This document shows positions 28,101-35,731 of a stretch of DNA of 45,255 bases, one piece after another. Within the stretch, counting starts at the first letter, position 1. Every line of letters begins with the position of its first letter. Location: the NCBI GenBank assembly GCA_947501265.1, contig CANMVY010000015.1, positions 1 to 45,255 on the forward strand. Direction: 5' to 3'. The position numbers and the translations under genes are program-made. Origin of the DNA: Bacteroidota bacterium (GTDB lineage: Bacteria; Bacteroidota; Bacteroidia; UBA7662; CANHCV01). The notes below the pieces were generated by a model, which saw only the letters and a program-made list of their open reading frames with translations, made no database searches and was not told the DNA's origin.

Positions 28101-28734
28101 ATCGCATAAACAACGCTTGGATCAATTTGGGGAAATCAATCCATTGGCGTTGGAAGCGTACCTGGAAATCTCTCAGCGATTTGACTTTATTTCAAGCCAG
28201 AAAAACGACTTACTCGATTCGAAAAAAATCCTTACCGACACGCTCAAGGAAATCGATAAAACCGCGAAAGAGAAATTCCAATACGCATTTGATTTGATTC
28301 GAAGCAACTTTCAAAAAGTATTCCGAACCCTATTTACCGAAGAAGATACCTGCGATTTGATGTTGCTCCATCCCGATGATCCCTTGGATTCTCCCATCAA
28401 TATTTTAGCACGTCCCAAAGGGAAAAAGCCGCTAACTATCAACCAGCTTTCAGGTGGAGAAAAAACACTCACCGCCATCGCCTTATTGTTTGCCATTTAT
28501 CTCTATAAGCCAGCTCCGTTCTGTATTTTCGATGAAGTAGATGCTCCTTTGGACGACGTGAACATCGATAAATTCAACCGAATTATTCGGGAGTTTTCGG
28601 CCCAAAGTCAGTTCATCATCGTTACGCACAACAAACGAACCATGGAAACCACGGATGTGATGTATGGAATTACGATGGTGGAGCAGGGAGTAAGTAGGGT
28701 AGTACCCGTTGATTTAAAAGCGGTTGCAAACTGA
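25180..28734 (+). CDS. smc: Chromosome segregation protein SMC
   Basis: An 1184-residue structural-maintenance-of-chromosomes ATPase, of normal length for bacterial SMC. N-terminal Walker A GPNGCGKSN (31-39) with the following SIRWVLGEQ. Long coiled coils surround a central hinge (about residues 500-680). The C-terminal half-ATPase has the signature LSGGEKTLTAIALLFAIYL and Walker B FCIFDEVDAPLDD, ending with the D/H-loop region FIIVTHNKRTM. It works with ScpA/ScpB, not present here, in chromosome compaction. Its TGA overlaps the ATG of the next gene (TGATG). Confidence 0.97.
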   Translation: MILKSLEIKGFKSFGDKVQINFDQGVTGIVGPNGCGKSNVVDSIRWVLGEQKTRALRSDKMENVIFNGTKNRKAAHLSEVSLQFENNRGILPTEYNEVKITRKLYRTGESEYQINGVNCRLKDIHSLFLDTGIGSDSYAIMELGMIDDILNDKENSRRQLFEEASGVSKYKIRKKETLQKLKGTDEDLSRVDDLLYEIEKNMKQLQSQAKKTERYYALRDEYKKLALEFAAHQLKQFSQELSEIHLLVQKNTDEIRQKEAKISLEEANVEKWKLEIVHREKLLQSRQKATHEKLDLIRQYENEKNLQNQKLSMLSEQEKNLQNRLEEDKGFLEKVQQDLLLLEVERQSAKEKVDELQELVKVSRENWKNSESQLQETRKKGNQLQSDIQSVTQQKHQLEKSMAVNKIQKDSLLQEIERNSKEKEEKDHEFSGFEEELQRLTQETEGLENDLQSLRKEEEGLVQNLEFLNKQFTATQHEKQLAERSLDAKRNEFQLTKSLVDNLEGYPESLKFLKKNADWATHAQLLSDLITCDPELKTSIENFLEPYLNYYVVDSMEEAFQGVSLLSDSAKGRANFFVIEYFHAHSQHKPILAPQTVSALTKVNVDAKYNHLINYLLGNVYVLQAADAQQEAQLASEYRKKYPSAVFLSSSGKYIITGQSVGGGSIGLFEGKRLGRKRNLEILTKEMSEMEDKIQDFETALQKNNQEINSIKALTKQPLIQEKQQVLQTISAQLQVIQSRQNQHIQFIEKHQNRNDAIQSKMEECERLILQDGPILEQLENNLGALQTESQSIQEQITLAIETNQALSQEFNQWNTGFLQWQSKFSVLERDHNFNQNQQTVLENRMEKNTLQLDETKKQLSEILQTPELNDVVLVDMYKEKESMDAAVSEADLAVAEAKNKGLEMDQNIRQFRKEKEEIQSVLSELKNSENEILLKKSAVSERLSVEFKIPSEELEALKPTVSIDLFDLKIKVESHKQRLDQFGEINPLALEAYLEISQRFDFISSQKNDLLDSKKILTDTLKEIDKTAKEKFQYAFDLIRSNFQKVFRTLFTEEDTCDLMLLHPDDPLDSPINILARPKGKKPLTINQLSGGEKTLTAIALLFAIYLYKPAPFCIFDEVDAPLDDVNIDKFNRIIREFSAQSQFIIVTHNKRTMETTDVMYGITMVEQGVSRVVPVDLKAVAN

Positions 28735-29360
28735 TGCCTTTTTCAGAAGCATTTTACGATTACGATTTATTGTACCGACTTACGGAATTGTCTCCAGGTG
28801 CCATTTTTCATTTGGAATCCTACCCCGATGGTACCATGAAGTTTCATTTCATGAGTGAAGGCTTCAAGGAAATTCACCCAGAATTGGATCTCGATGACTT
28901 GAAAAACAATCCTCGTTTGGGTTTTTCAAACATTTTGGAAGATGATTTGCAAAATACCCGAATGGCGATGCGTTCGGCCTTGGAGAGCAACGGATTATGG
29001 GAGTCGGATTTTAGGGTTTTGCACCATGATGGAAAATTAGCGTGGCACCGAGTTCGGGCACGATTCAATGTAAAAACCGATGGCTCGGTGCATTGGTTTG
29101 GTACGTTTCAAGACATTTCCGACAGTAAGAATTACATTCAGGTTTTAGAATCCATCCTCCATGACCTTTCTCATGAAATACGTCAACCAGCAGCGTCCAT
29201 TCAAGGATTATTCGAACTGCTGGAACATGAAAACGGATGGATGGAAATCCCTTCCGATTTGAGGTCTTCTTTAAAAACCTCCATTCTAAAATTGGAAGAA
29301 AAGATTCAAGAATCAAACGCCAAGATCGTATCGGCACAAAAAGAAAAAGGCCGCTCGTAA
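28734..29360 (+). CDS. PAS domain plus histidine-kinase dimerisation (DHp-like) protein without ATPase domain
   Basis: A 208-residue protein. Residues about 10-130 form a PAS domain of the PAS_3 type (DFRVLHHDGKLAWHRVRAR, VHWFGTFQDISDSK). It is followed by a HisKA-like H-box, ILHDLSHEIRQPAASIQGL, with the candidate phospho-acceptor His147. The chain then ends after a short second helix, with no N, G1 or G2 boxes. The stop lies inside a terminator hairpin, and no downstream plus-strand frame resembles HATPase_c, so this is a natural end rather than a frameshift. It overlaps smc by one base. It may be a phosphotransfer or dimerisation partner for another kinase (inference). Confidence 0.83.
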   Translation: MPFSEAFYDYDLLYRLTELSPGAIFHLESYPDGTMKFHFMSEGFKEIHPELDLDDLKNNPRLGFSNILEDDLQNTRMAMRSALESNGLWESDFRVLHHDGKLAWHRVRARFNVKTDGSVHWFGTFQDISDSKNYIQVLESILHDLSHEIRQPAASIQGLFELLEHENGWMEIPSDLRSSLKTSILKLEEKIQESNAKIVSAQKEKGRS

Positions 29361-29371
29361 GCGGCCTTTGT
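29345..29371. terminator. Bidirectional terminator overlapping the PAS-DHp stop codon
   Basis: A perfect 10-bp stem (AAAGGCCGCT at 29346-29355, AGCGGCCTTT at 29360-29369) with a four-base loop that contains most of the TAA stop. The minus-strand side has the better U run (TTTTTCTTTTT), so it mainly ends the YceI transcript, and may end the smc transcript as well. Confidence 0.87.
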
Positions 29372-29388
29372 ATATCGATGAATTCTGA

Positions 29389-29979
29389 TTATTGAGCAGA
29401 TGCAGTGAAATCAAATTGGATTTCAAAGTTGTCTTTGATCAAATTGTCGGCCATTCCTTTGTAGGAAATTCCGTACAACGTACGATCAACTACCATGGTG
29501 CCTTTTACTTGTACATCTTTTTTGCCAGATGGATCAACTGTAGCGTCGAAAGTAACGGGCTTCGTTACACCTTTGATGGTTAAATTTCCAGTTAGAGTTA
29601 CGGTGTTTTCGTTTACCTTTTTGTACTTGGTAATCACCAATTTAGATTCTTTAAACTTCTCTACAGAAAAGAAATCGTCGCTGTTCAAGTGACCTTCAAA
29701 TTTCTTTCCATACTCACCACCCATATCGGTACAGTTGATGGTTTCCATGTTCATCACAAGGGTTCCTGCAGTAACAATACCACCTTTGATGGAAACATTT
29801 CCAGATTTTACCTGTACTGTTCCGGTGTGGGTTGCTGTAACTTTTGCAGCAGACCAAGTCAGTTTGGTTCCTTTAGAAATCGAATATTTCCCGTCTTTGG
29901 TTGGAGCTAAAAAGCTCATTGTTGTTGCCATGATTACGCCTCCTGCAATAACCATCGCCATTTTTTTGAATAAGTTCAT
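29389..29979 (-). CDS. YceI-family periplasmic protein
   Basis: A 196-residue exported protein: signal peptide (MNLFKKMAMVIAGGVIMATTMSFLAP), then a lipocalin-like YceI beta-barrel. Conserved features are KYSISKGTKLTWSAAKVTATHTGTVQVKSG, FEGHLNSDDFFSVEKFKESKLVITK and LTIKGVTKPVTFDATV. YceI proteins bind polyprenoid or other apolar ligands. It has a full promoter and a terminator and stands alone. Confidence 0.94.
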   Translation of the reverse strand: MNLFKKMAMVIAGGVIMATTMSFLAPTKDGKYSISKGTKLTWSAAKVTATHTGTVQVKSGNVSIKGGIVTAGTLVMNMETINCTDMGGEYGKKFEGHLNSDDFFSVEKFKESKLVITKYKKVNENTVTLTGNLTIKGVTKPVTFDATVDPSGKKDVQVKGTMVVDRTLYGISYKGMADNLIKDNFEIQFDFTASAQ

Positions 29980-29998
29980 ATCTATTTGTTTAATGTTT

Positions 29999-30030
29999 CA
30001 AAGATAGTTGTATCTACAACAATTGTCCAA
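29999..30030 (-). promoter_or_regulatory. Bacteroidota-type promoter of the YceI gene, TTG-21-TATCTTTG
   Basis: On the minus strand, TTG (30030-30028) and TATCTTTG (30006-29999) are separated by 21 bases, close to the ideal consensus. The box ends 19 bases before the ATG at 29979. Confidence 0.72.
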
Positions 30031-30075
30031 ATGAAAAGATGAAAAAAGGCAAAAAAAAATTCGTTTCTTTGTTTT

Positions 30076-30777
30076 ATGATACGTTTCGGGCTTTTTTCTC
30101 TTTTGTTGCTTTTGGCCAGTTCGTTTGTAGAACCATCTAAGAAACAAATCCCAGCGCATTTTGTTCGCATTTCTTTTTACCGGTATCTTCAGCAACACGA
30201 AACAACTTTCAAGGAGTGGAAAACATTCATGAACTACATGACGGTAAACAAGGGCGATCGAGAGGATCGTTATTTGCCTAATTTTGAACAGATCGCCTTG
30301 GATTGGAAAACCAAAAGGAATTTGAATGAAATGTTTGAAAAAGGGCAGTTGGATTCACTTCCGGTGGTAGGAATTCGTTATGAAGATGTTTTGCGCTACA
30401 TAAACTACAAGAATGAACTGGATCTGGTTGCGCAAAAAACAGAATCGGATTTTAAACGATTAAAGTATTTCTTGCCAACTCCCGAAATCGATACCTTGCT
30501 TGGTAAATTAGGAACCCTTCTACCTCCAACCAAGGTGCAAAAAGCAACTCCTAACGCTTTCCCAGTTTTACCGGTTTCTCATTCAAGTGGAAAAACAAAA
30601 AGTGGAATTTATTTTTATCATCAAAACGTTGCTGAAATGTCAGAAATCAAAGGCATTGCGCTTCGAGGATCGTATAAAACAGGACTGAAAGATGCTGGCT
30701 TGGGATCAACCCAAAATTACTATGTGCCTTCCGGATTTATTGGATTTCGATTGTGGGCAGAAGTGGTGGAAGAATAG
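30076..30777 (+). CDS. Exported protein with divergent SUMF1/GldK-like fold
   Basis: A 233-residue protein with a signal peptide (MIRFGLFSLLLLLASSFVEP). The pattern recalls formylglycine-generating-enzyme-like (SUMF1) domains such as those in GldJ/GldK: an EVT-like TTFKEWKTFMNYM segment, a PVVGIRYEDVLRYINYKN segment (compare PVVxVSWEDAxAYCxW) and the terminal GFIGFRLWAEV (compare GFRLA). The central region is short and the catalytic cysteines of true FGE are absent, so it is probably not an enzyme. A role as a structural or binding protein is inference. A promoter-like TTTCTTTG ends four bases before the ATG. It is divergent from YceI and convergent with the fucosidase gene, one base away. 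Confidence 0.62.
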   Translation: MIRFGLFSLLLLLASSFVEPSKKQIPAHFVRISFYRYLQQHETTFKEWKTFMNYMTVNKGDREDRYLPNFEQIALDWKTKRNLNEMFEKGQLDSLPVVGIRYEDVLRYINYKNELDLVAQKTESDFKRLKYFLPTPEIDTLLGKLGTLLPPTKVQKATPNAFPVLPVSHSSGKTKSGIYFYHQNVAEMSEIKGIALRGSYKTGLKDAGLGSTQNYYVPSGFIGFRLWAEVVEE

Positions 30778-30778
30778 G

Positions 30779-32119
30779 TTATTCAAATCCACCTTGTCCA
30801 CGGTACAACTGTATTTTTCCATCTAATACAACCTTTAAGACGGTCATTTCAGGATCTAAACTTGGTTTAGGAACAGAAAAATACCAAACGCCAGGAACCG
30901 AACTCCAACTGATTTTTCCGACTAATTTGGCTAAACCTTTGGTTTGCTGTCCAAGGACTTCAATTGATTTTACTTGGTTTTTTATACCCTTCACTTGAAA
31001 TGGACCCTCTCCCTTTCCAGGAATGAACAAATACAAAACCGTTGAGTCTTTGGAAAGGGTAGATGGACCGTAAAAATGTCCAAGCGGTAACCCAGCTTTC
31101 GTTTCGTAAATGGCTTCCGAATGTTTCTTCGTCCAACGGCCCAACTCTTTTAATCGACGAACTTGCTCTTCAGGAATTTCTCCATTTTCCTTTGGACCGA
31201 TGTCCAAAAGCAAGTTTCCACCCATGGAAATGCAATCGGCGAAAATAGAAATTAATTCAAAGGTCGATTTGTACACCGTATCATGAGGTTGGTAGCCCCA
31301 GTTTTTGTTCATCGTAATGCATAGTTCCCAAAATGGATCTTTGGGACGTTGAATGGGAACATGTTGTTCGGGCGTTCCATAATCTCCGTACCCGGCCAAA
31401 CGCGCATTGATGATGCAATTGGGATTGGTTTTTAAGATGGCCTGACGAATCTCTGCCGCTTTCCATTCTTTGGCCGAATGTTCCCAATCTCCATCAAACC
31501 AAAATAAATCGGGATGGTACGCATCGTTAACTTCTTTGATTTGGGCGTGGGTGAATTGTACAAAACGATTCCACCTCAACGTATCTTCTGTTAATTTGTA
31601 GCGAATACTATCTTTCGTAACCGCTGGATAATCCTTGTGACTCCAATCAATCAAGGAGAAATAGGTGCCAACCTTGATTCCTTTTTCTTTCAATGACCAA
31701 ACCAATGGAGTTAAGATATCTCGTCGTGCTGGAGCGCTTTGCGGGATACTCCAAGTGTTTTGTTTCGTATCCCAAAGGGCAACTCCATCGTGGTGTTTGG
31801 TCGTGATCACCGCATACTTAGCACCACTTTCGGCGATAAGGTTCGTCCATTCTTTGGGTTGATATTTGGAAGCCGTAAACCGCTTGATTTGATCCATATA
31901 GGTGAGATATGGCACTTTTCGATTGTAAAAAGCCCAGCTTTCATCTACACCATCCACAGCATAAATTCCCCAATGGATGAAAATTCCCAATTTTGCCTCC
32001 CCAAACCACTCCAATTTTTGAAGAGAGTCGGTTATCGTTGAATTCTTAGGAACAACAACGGCCGTTTGACCCCAAGCCAATTGGCTAAAGAGCAATGCTA
32101 CCCAAAAACAATGCTTCAT
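30779..32119 (-). CDS. Alpha-L-fucosidase, GH29 family
   Basis: A 446-residue exported glycosidase with a signal peptide (MKHCFWVALLFSQLAWGQ). The GH29 barrel starts WFGEAKLGIFIHWGIYAVDG, followed by the substrate-binding ITTKHHDGVALWDT and YFSLIDWSH. The nucleophile is probably Asp209 in PDLFWFDGDWEH, and GGNLLLDIGPKENGEIPEEQ is the usual late motif. A C-terminal beta domain follows. It removes fucose from glycans in the periplasm. Its ATG overlaps the stop of ydeP (ATGA), an odd pairing for a sugar enzyme. No SusC/SusD or other glycan genes are nearby. Confidence 0.93.
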   Translation of the reverse strand: MKHCFWVALLFSQLAWGQTAVVVPKNSTITDSLQKLEWFGEAKLGIFIHWGIYAVDGVDESWAFYNRKVPYLTYMDQIKRFTASKYQPKEWTNLIAESGAKYAVITTKHHDGVALWDTKQNTWSIPQSAPARRDILTPLVWSLKEKGIKVGTYFSLIDWSHKDYPAVTKDSIRYKLTEDTLRWNRFVQFTHAQIKEVNDAYHPDLFWFDGDWEHSAKEWKAAEIRQAILKTNPNCIINARLAGYGDYGTPEQHVPIQRPKDPFWELCITMNKNWGYQPHDTVYKSTFELISIFADCISMGGNLLLDIGPKENGEIPEEQVRRLKELGRWTKKHSEAIYETKAGLPLGHFYGPSTLSKDSTVLYLFIPGKGEGPFQVKGIKNQVKSIEVLGQQTKGLAKLVGKISWSSVPGVWYFSVPKPSLDPEMTVLKVVLDGKIQLYRGQGGFE

Positions 32120-34407
32120 GCCTGATGAGGTTGAATGGTAATGATGACACTTTTACTGGTGGGTGTGTTGCTGCGATCTGCCGTGGTTGAAATGGGAACC
32201 AAAACATTGGCCTCCGGGAAATAGGTGGCACAACTTCCTTCCGGAATGGAGTAGGGAACCACCAAAAAGTGTGGGGCCTTTCGCTCAATTCCACCATGGT
32301 GATTGTACAAATCCACCGATTGTCCGTCTTCCAACCCCAATTTTTTCATGTCGTTGGAATTCATCAAAATCACCCTTCTTTCGTTGTAAATACCGCGATA
32401 ACGATCGTGCATGCCGTAAATAGTGGTGTTGAACTGATCGTGGCTGCGAATCGTCATCATCAACAACTCGTTCGGTTGAATTCGGATGGGTTCAAAAGTG
32501 TGGCTCGTGAAAAGTGTCTTCCCACTAGCGGTTTTGAAATTCCGATTTCGCGCTCCGTTGGGAAGATAAAATCCGGCAGGCTGACGAACACGTTGGTTGT
32601 AATTTTCAAACCCAGGAATCGATTTCTCAATCAACTCACGGATGCGATCGTAATGCGAAATCCATTTACTCCAGGGAAACTGATCGCTCTCCCCCAAAGT
32701 GGCCATGGCCAATTGTGCAATGATTTCGGGTTCCGATTTGAGGTTTTTGGAAACGGGCTTCAGTTTTCCTGTACTGGTATGAACAATTCCCATGGAATTT
32801 TCAACCGTTAAAAATTGCTTTTCGCCTCCCCGCGAATCTTCATCGGTTCTTCCCAAACACGGCAAAATCAAGGCTGTTTTTCCGTGAACCAAATGGCTGC
32901 GGTTCAATTTGGTGGAAATCTGAACGGTTAAATCGGTGTTTCTTAGCGCTTCCGCTGTGAATTCGGTGTCGGGTGTTGCCGATAAAAAGTTTCCTCCCAA
33001 AGCAATGAAAACTTTCGCTTTATGTTGATGCATGGCTTCAATCGCTTCCACCACATCGTACCCATGATTTCTTGGAGAAGCCATATTCATTCCGCGATCT
33101 AGGTGATCTAAAAATGCTGTAGAAGGTTTTTCATTAATGCCCATGGTTCGATCGCCTTGAACGTTGGAGTGTCCCCGAACCGGACATGTTCCTGCCCCGG
33201 GTTTACCGATTGCGCCTTTGGTGAAAAGCAAATTGGTTACTTCCTGGATGGTTCCAACGGCATTTTTGTGCTGTGTGAGTCCCATCGCCCAACAGGCAAT
33301 AATTTTGGTGTGGTTTTTCAGAAGTTCAACGGCCTCTTCAAAAAGTGCTGGATCCAATCCGGTATGCGCAAATAATTCGTCGAAAGAAAGCGATTGAATG
33401 TGTTTTTGATATTCGTCGAATCCGCTGCTATGTTCACGAATAAAATCCCAATCAAATACTTTTCCCGAATTTTTGGATTCTTCTTCCATCAACCGAATCT
33501 GAATGCATTGAAGCAATGCCATGTCGGAATTGATTTTGTTTTGAAGAAAGATATCGGTGATTTTGAAGGGTTTTCCGACCAAATCACCCATTCGCTGCGG
33601 ATTACGAAATGCCAATAGGCCTGCTTCGGGTAGCGGATTAATGGAAATGATTTTGGCTCCGTTTTCTTTGGCTTTTTGCAGGGCAGAAAGCATGCGAGGG
33701 TGGTTGGTCGCCGGATTTTGACCAATCACTAAAATGACTTCCGATTCGTAAAAGTCGGTAAGGGTAACGCTTCCTTTTCCGATTCCTGTCGTTTCGATCA
33801 GGGCTACGCCAGAGCTTTCATGGCACATGTTTGAACAATCGGGTAAATTGTTGGTGCCGTACAAACGAACAAACAACTGGTACAGAAAGGCAGCTTCGTT
33901 GCTTGCTCTTCCAGAAGTATAAAAAATGGCTTCTTGGGGATCAATGGACTTCAGCTTATTTCCAATCAGTTGGAAGGCATTTTCCCAAGAAATGGGCGAA
34001 TAATGGGTGTCTCCAGGATTCAAAATCATGGGTTGTCCAATTCTTCCCGATTTTCCAATTTGGAAATCGTTGAGTTTTCCCAATTCTGAAATGGAATATT
34101 TAGAGAAAAAATCGGGAGTTAATACACGGGTTGTGGCCTCTTCGGCAATGGCTTTTGCACCGTTTTCACAGTATTCTCCCAAGGTCGAACGCTCATCATC
34201 GGGATCTGGCCAAGCACAACCCGGACAATCTACGCCATTTTTTTGGTTGAGGTTGAACATCACTTTGGAAGCACGGATAGGGTTCATTTCCTTCAACAAA
34301 TGACTTACGGCAGATGCGATGGCTGGAACCCCAACGGCTTCGTGGTGCCGAGTTTCAAGTTCAATATCGGTAAACTCTTCAGGAGTTAATTCGACCTTTT
34401 TCTTCAT
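32116..34407 (-). CDS. ydeP: FdhF/YdeP-family molybdopterin oxidoreductase
   Basis: A 763-residue molybdenum oxidoreductase of the YdeP group, related to formate dehydrogenase catalytic subunits. The N-terminal GVDCPGCAWPDPDDERS segment holds only Cys61 and Cys64; the four-cysteine iron-sulphur motif of classical formate dehydrogenases is not complete here. Molybdopterin-binding segments include YTSGRASNEAAFLYQLFVRLYGTNN, VILVIGQNPATNHPR and the C-terminal MTIRSHDQFNTTIYG. The true substrate of the family is unclear; in E. coli YdeP is linked to acid resistance. No fdhD or Mo-cofactor gene is in the window. It starts 25 bases after trmD and overlaps the fucosidase start. Confidence 0.9.
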   Translation of the reverse strand: MKKKVELTPEEFTDIELETRHHEAVGVPAIASAVSHLLKEMNPIRASKVMFNLNQKNGVDCPGCAWPDPDDERSTLGEYCENGAKAIAEEATTRVLTPDFFSKYSISELGKLNDFQIGKSGRIGQPMILNPGDTHYSPISWENAFQLIGNKLKSIDPQEAIFYTSGRASNEAAFLYQLFVRLYGTNNLPDCSNMCHESSGVALIETTGIGKGSVTLTDFYESEVILVIGQNPATNHPRMLSALQKAKENGAKIISINPLPEAGLLAFRNPQRMGDLVGKPFKITDIFLQNKINSDMALLQCIQIRLMEEESKNSGKVFDWDFIREHSSGFDEYQKHIQSLSFDELFAHTGLDPALFEEAVELLKNHTKIIACWAMGLTQHKNAVGTIQEVTNLLFTKGAIGKPGAGTCPVRGHSNVQGDRTMGINEKPSTAFLDHLDRGMNMASPRNHGYDVVEAIEAMHQHKAKVFIALGGNFLSATPDTEFTAEALRNTDLTVQISTKLNRSHLVHGKTALILPCLGRTDEDSRGGEKQFLTVENSMGIVHTSTGKLKPVSKNLKSEPEIIAQLAMATLGESDQFPWSKWISHYDRIRELIEKSIPGFENYNQRVRQPAGFYLPNGARNRNFKTASGKTLFTSHTFEPIRIQPNELLMMTIRSHDQFNTTIYGMHDRYRGIYNERRVILMNSNDMKKLGLEDGQSVDLYNHHGGIERKAPHFLVVPYSIPEGSCATYFPEANVLVPISTTADRSNTPTSKSVIITIQPHQA

Positions 34408-34432
34408 GGTCGAAAGTTACGCAATTTCAATT

Positions 34433-35107
34433 TTATTGCAACAAATCGGGGCGTCTTTCCTTGGTTTTTTGTACGGATTGCTCGTGCCTCCAAGCCGAAA
34501 TTTTAGCATCATGTCCAGAGAGTAAGACTTCAGGAACAGAAAGTTTACGAAAAACCGCTGGCCGGGTGTAACAGGGTGCATCTAACAATCCATCCTGAAA
34601 CGAATCCGATAGGGCAGAGGATTCGTCGCCCAAAACCCCGGGAATAATGCGAATGATGGAATCGGCTAAAACCGCAGCTGCCAATTCTCCACCACTTAAC
34701 ACGTAATCGCCAATGGAAATTTCACGGGTCACGTACAAATCGCGAATGCGCTGGTCGATTCCTTTGTAATGCCCACAAATCATCAAGAGATTATTCTTCA
34801 ACGATAATTCATTGGCCATGTTTTGATTCAACGTTTGTCCATCGGGAGTTAGAAAAATAATTTCGTCGTAGGTGGTAGTTTGGCACAATTCGTCGATGCA
34901 CGCAGCCAAGGGTTCGGCTTTCATCACCATACCAGCGCCGCCTCCGAAAGGATAATCATCCACCCGGTTGTGTTTGTCGTTGCTCCAATCTCGAAGCTGA
35001 AAAAAACGGACTTCCGCTAGCCCCTTGTCGATGGCACGTTTAACAATGGAATGACCCAAGGGACCTTCTAACATTTCCGGGAATAGCGTAATAATATCAA
35101 TTTTCAT
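34433..35107 (-). CDS. trmD: tRNA (guanine-N1-)-methyltransferase
   Basis: A 224-residue SPOUT methyltransferase that methylates G37 of tRNAs using S-adenosylmethionine, preventing frameshifts. Visible signatures are [35 protein letters not shown] and the knot region [26 protein letters not shown]. It overlaps the end of rimM by 11 bases, a common pairing. The usual neighbours rpsP and rplS are absent here. Confidence 0.96.
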   Translation of the reverse strand: MKIDIITLFPEMLEGPLGHSIVKRAIDKGLAEVRFFQLRDWSNDKHNRVDDYPFGGGAGMVMKAEPLAACIDELCQTTTYDEIIFLTPDGQTLNQNMANELSLKNNLLMICGHYKGIDQRIRDLYVTREISIGDYVLSGGELAAAVLADSIIRIIPGVLGDESSALSDSFQDGLLDAPCYTRPAVFRKLSVPEVLLSGHDAKISAWRHEQSVQKTKERRPDLLQ

Positions 35108-35648
35108 TTTCGCCCTCGTCTTCTTTTAAATAAGCTTCAAGCAATCCATCGGGCAAGCGAGTGAATAAGGTTTTGGTTGGTCGGTCAAAACGATCGTACA
35201 AATCTTCGTGCAAAGGGAACATCACTTCTTGACCTTGATGTTGAAACGAAACAATGGACTGAAACTCGGTATCAAAAACTTCAATGATGGTGCCAATGTT
35301 TCCAAGTTTTTCATCTTCAATGGTTGAACCAGGCAATTCATGGAAATAAAACTGACCATCCTTCAAGGGAGGAAGTTCAGAAACCGGTGCATGAACCGTA
35401 CTTCCAACCAACGAATCGGCTGCTTCATCGCTACCAACATCTTCGAAAGTAACAATCCCTTCTCCGTTTTTTTGAATTTTGATCGATTGAATAAAATAGG
35501 GTAAGAAACTGTTTTTCTTTTTAACGAACAGATGTTTTAGTTTGGAATAATGTTGAGGTTCATCGGCATCGATAACGATAACGAGTCCACCTTTTATTCC
35601 ATGAGTATCGGCCAAATAGCCCAATTCGAAAAGTTGATCTGGATGCAT
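35097..35648 (-). CDS. rimM: Ribosome maturation factor RimM
   Basis: A 183-residue 16S processing factor that binds ribosomal protein S19 and helps 30S maturation. It opens [21 protein letters not shown], typical of the N-terminal beta-barrel, followed by a PRC-barrel-like domain ([19 protein letters not shown]). The start at 35648 (MHPDQLFEL) is preferred over 35699 because a consensus promoter box TACCTTTG ends just five bases upstream of it, and because the extra N-terminal residues are not part of the family. Confidence 0.92.
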   Translation of the reverse strand: MHPDQLFELGYLADTHGIKGGLVIVIDADEPQHYSKLKHLFVKKKNSFLPYFIQSIKIQKNGEGIVTFEDVGSDEAADSLVGSTVHAPVSELPPLKDGQFYFHELPGSTIEDEKLGNIGTIIEVFDTEFQSIVSFQHQGQEVMFPLHEDLYDRFDRPTKTLFTRLPDGLLEAYLKEDEGENEN

Positions 35649-35652
35649 GTTG

Positions 35653-35660
35653 CAAAGGTA
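35653..35660 (-). promoter_or_regulatory. -7 promoter box next to the rimM start
   Basis: The minus strand reads TACCTTTG followed by CAAC and the ATG at 35648. Such close placement implies a leaderless or near-leaderless message for the rimM-trmD-ydeP-fucosidase transcript. No -33 TTG was found at the expected distance. Confidence 0.52.
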
Positions 35661-35701
35661 CATCGAAAAAAAATTAACATCGAAAGTAAACCCTTTCAAG
35701 G

Positions 35702-35709
35702 TAGATTTG
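35702..35709 (+). promoter_or_regulatory. -7 promoter box of the 35732 lipoprotein gene
   Basis: TAGATTTG matches TAnnTTTG and ends 22 bases before ATG 35732. It lies back to back with the rimM promoter box, so 35648-35732 is a divergent promoter region. Confidence 0.45.
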
Positions 35710-35731
35710 TCAAAATGAAAAATTTAAGATT

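Noticed and set aside
32269-32811. 180-residue antisense frame inside ydeP
   Set aside because: Shadow of a conserved molybdopterin oxidoreductase.
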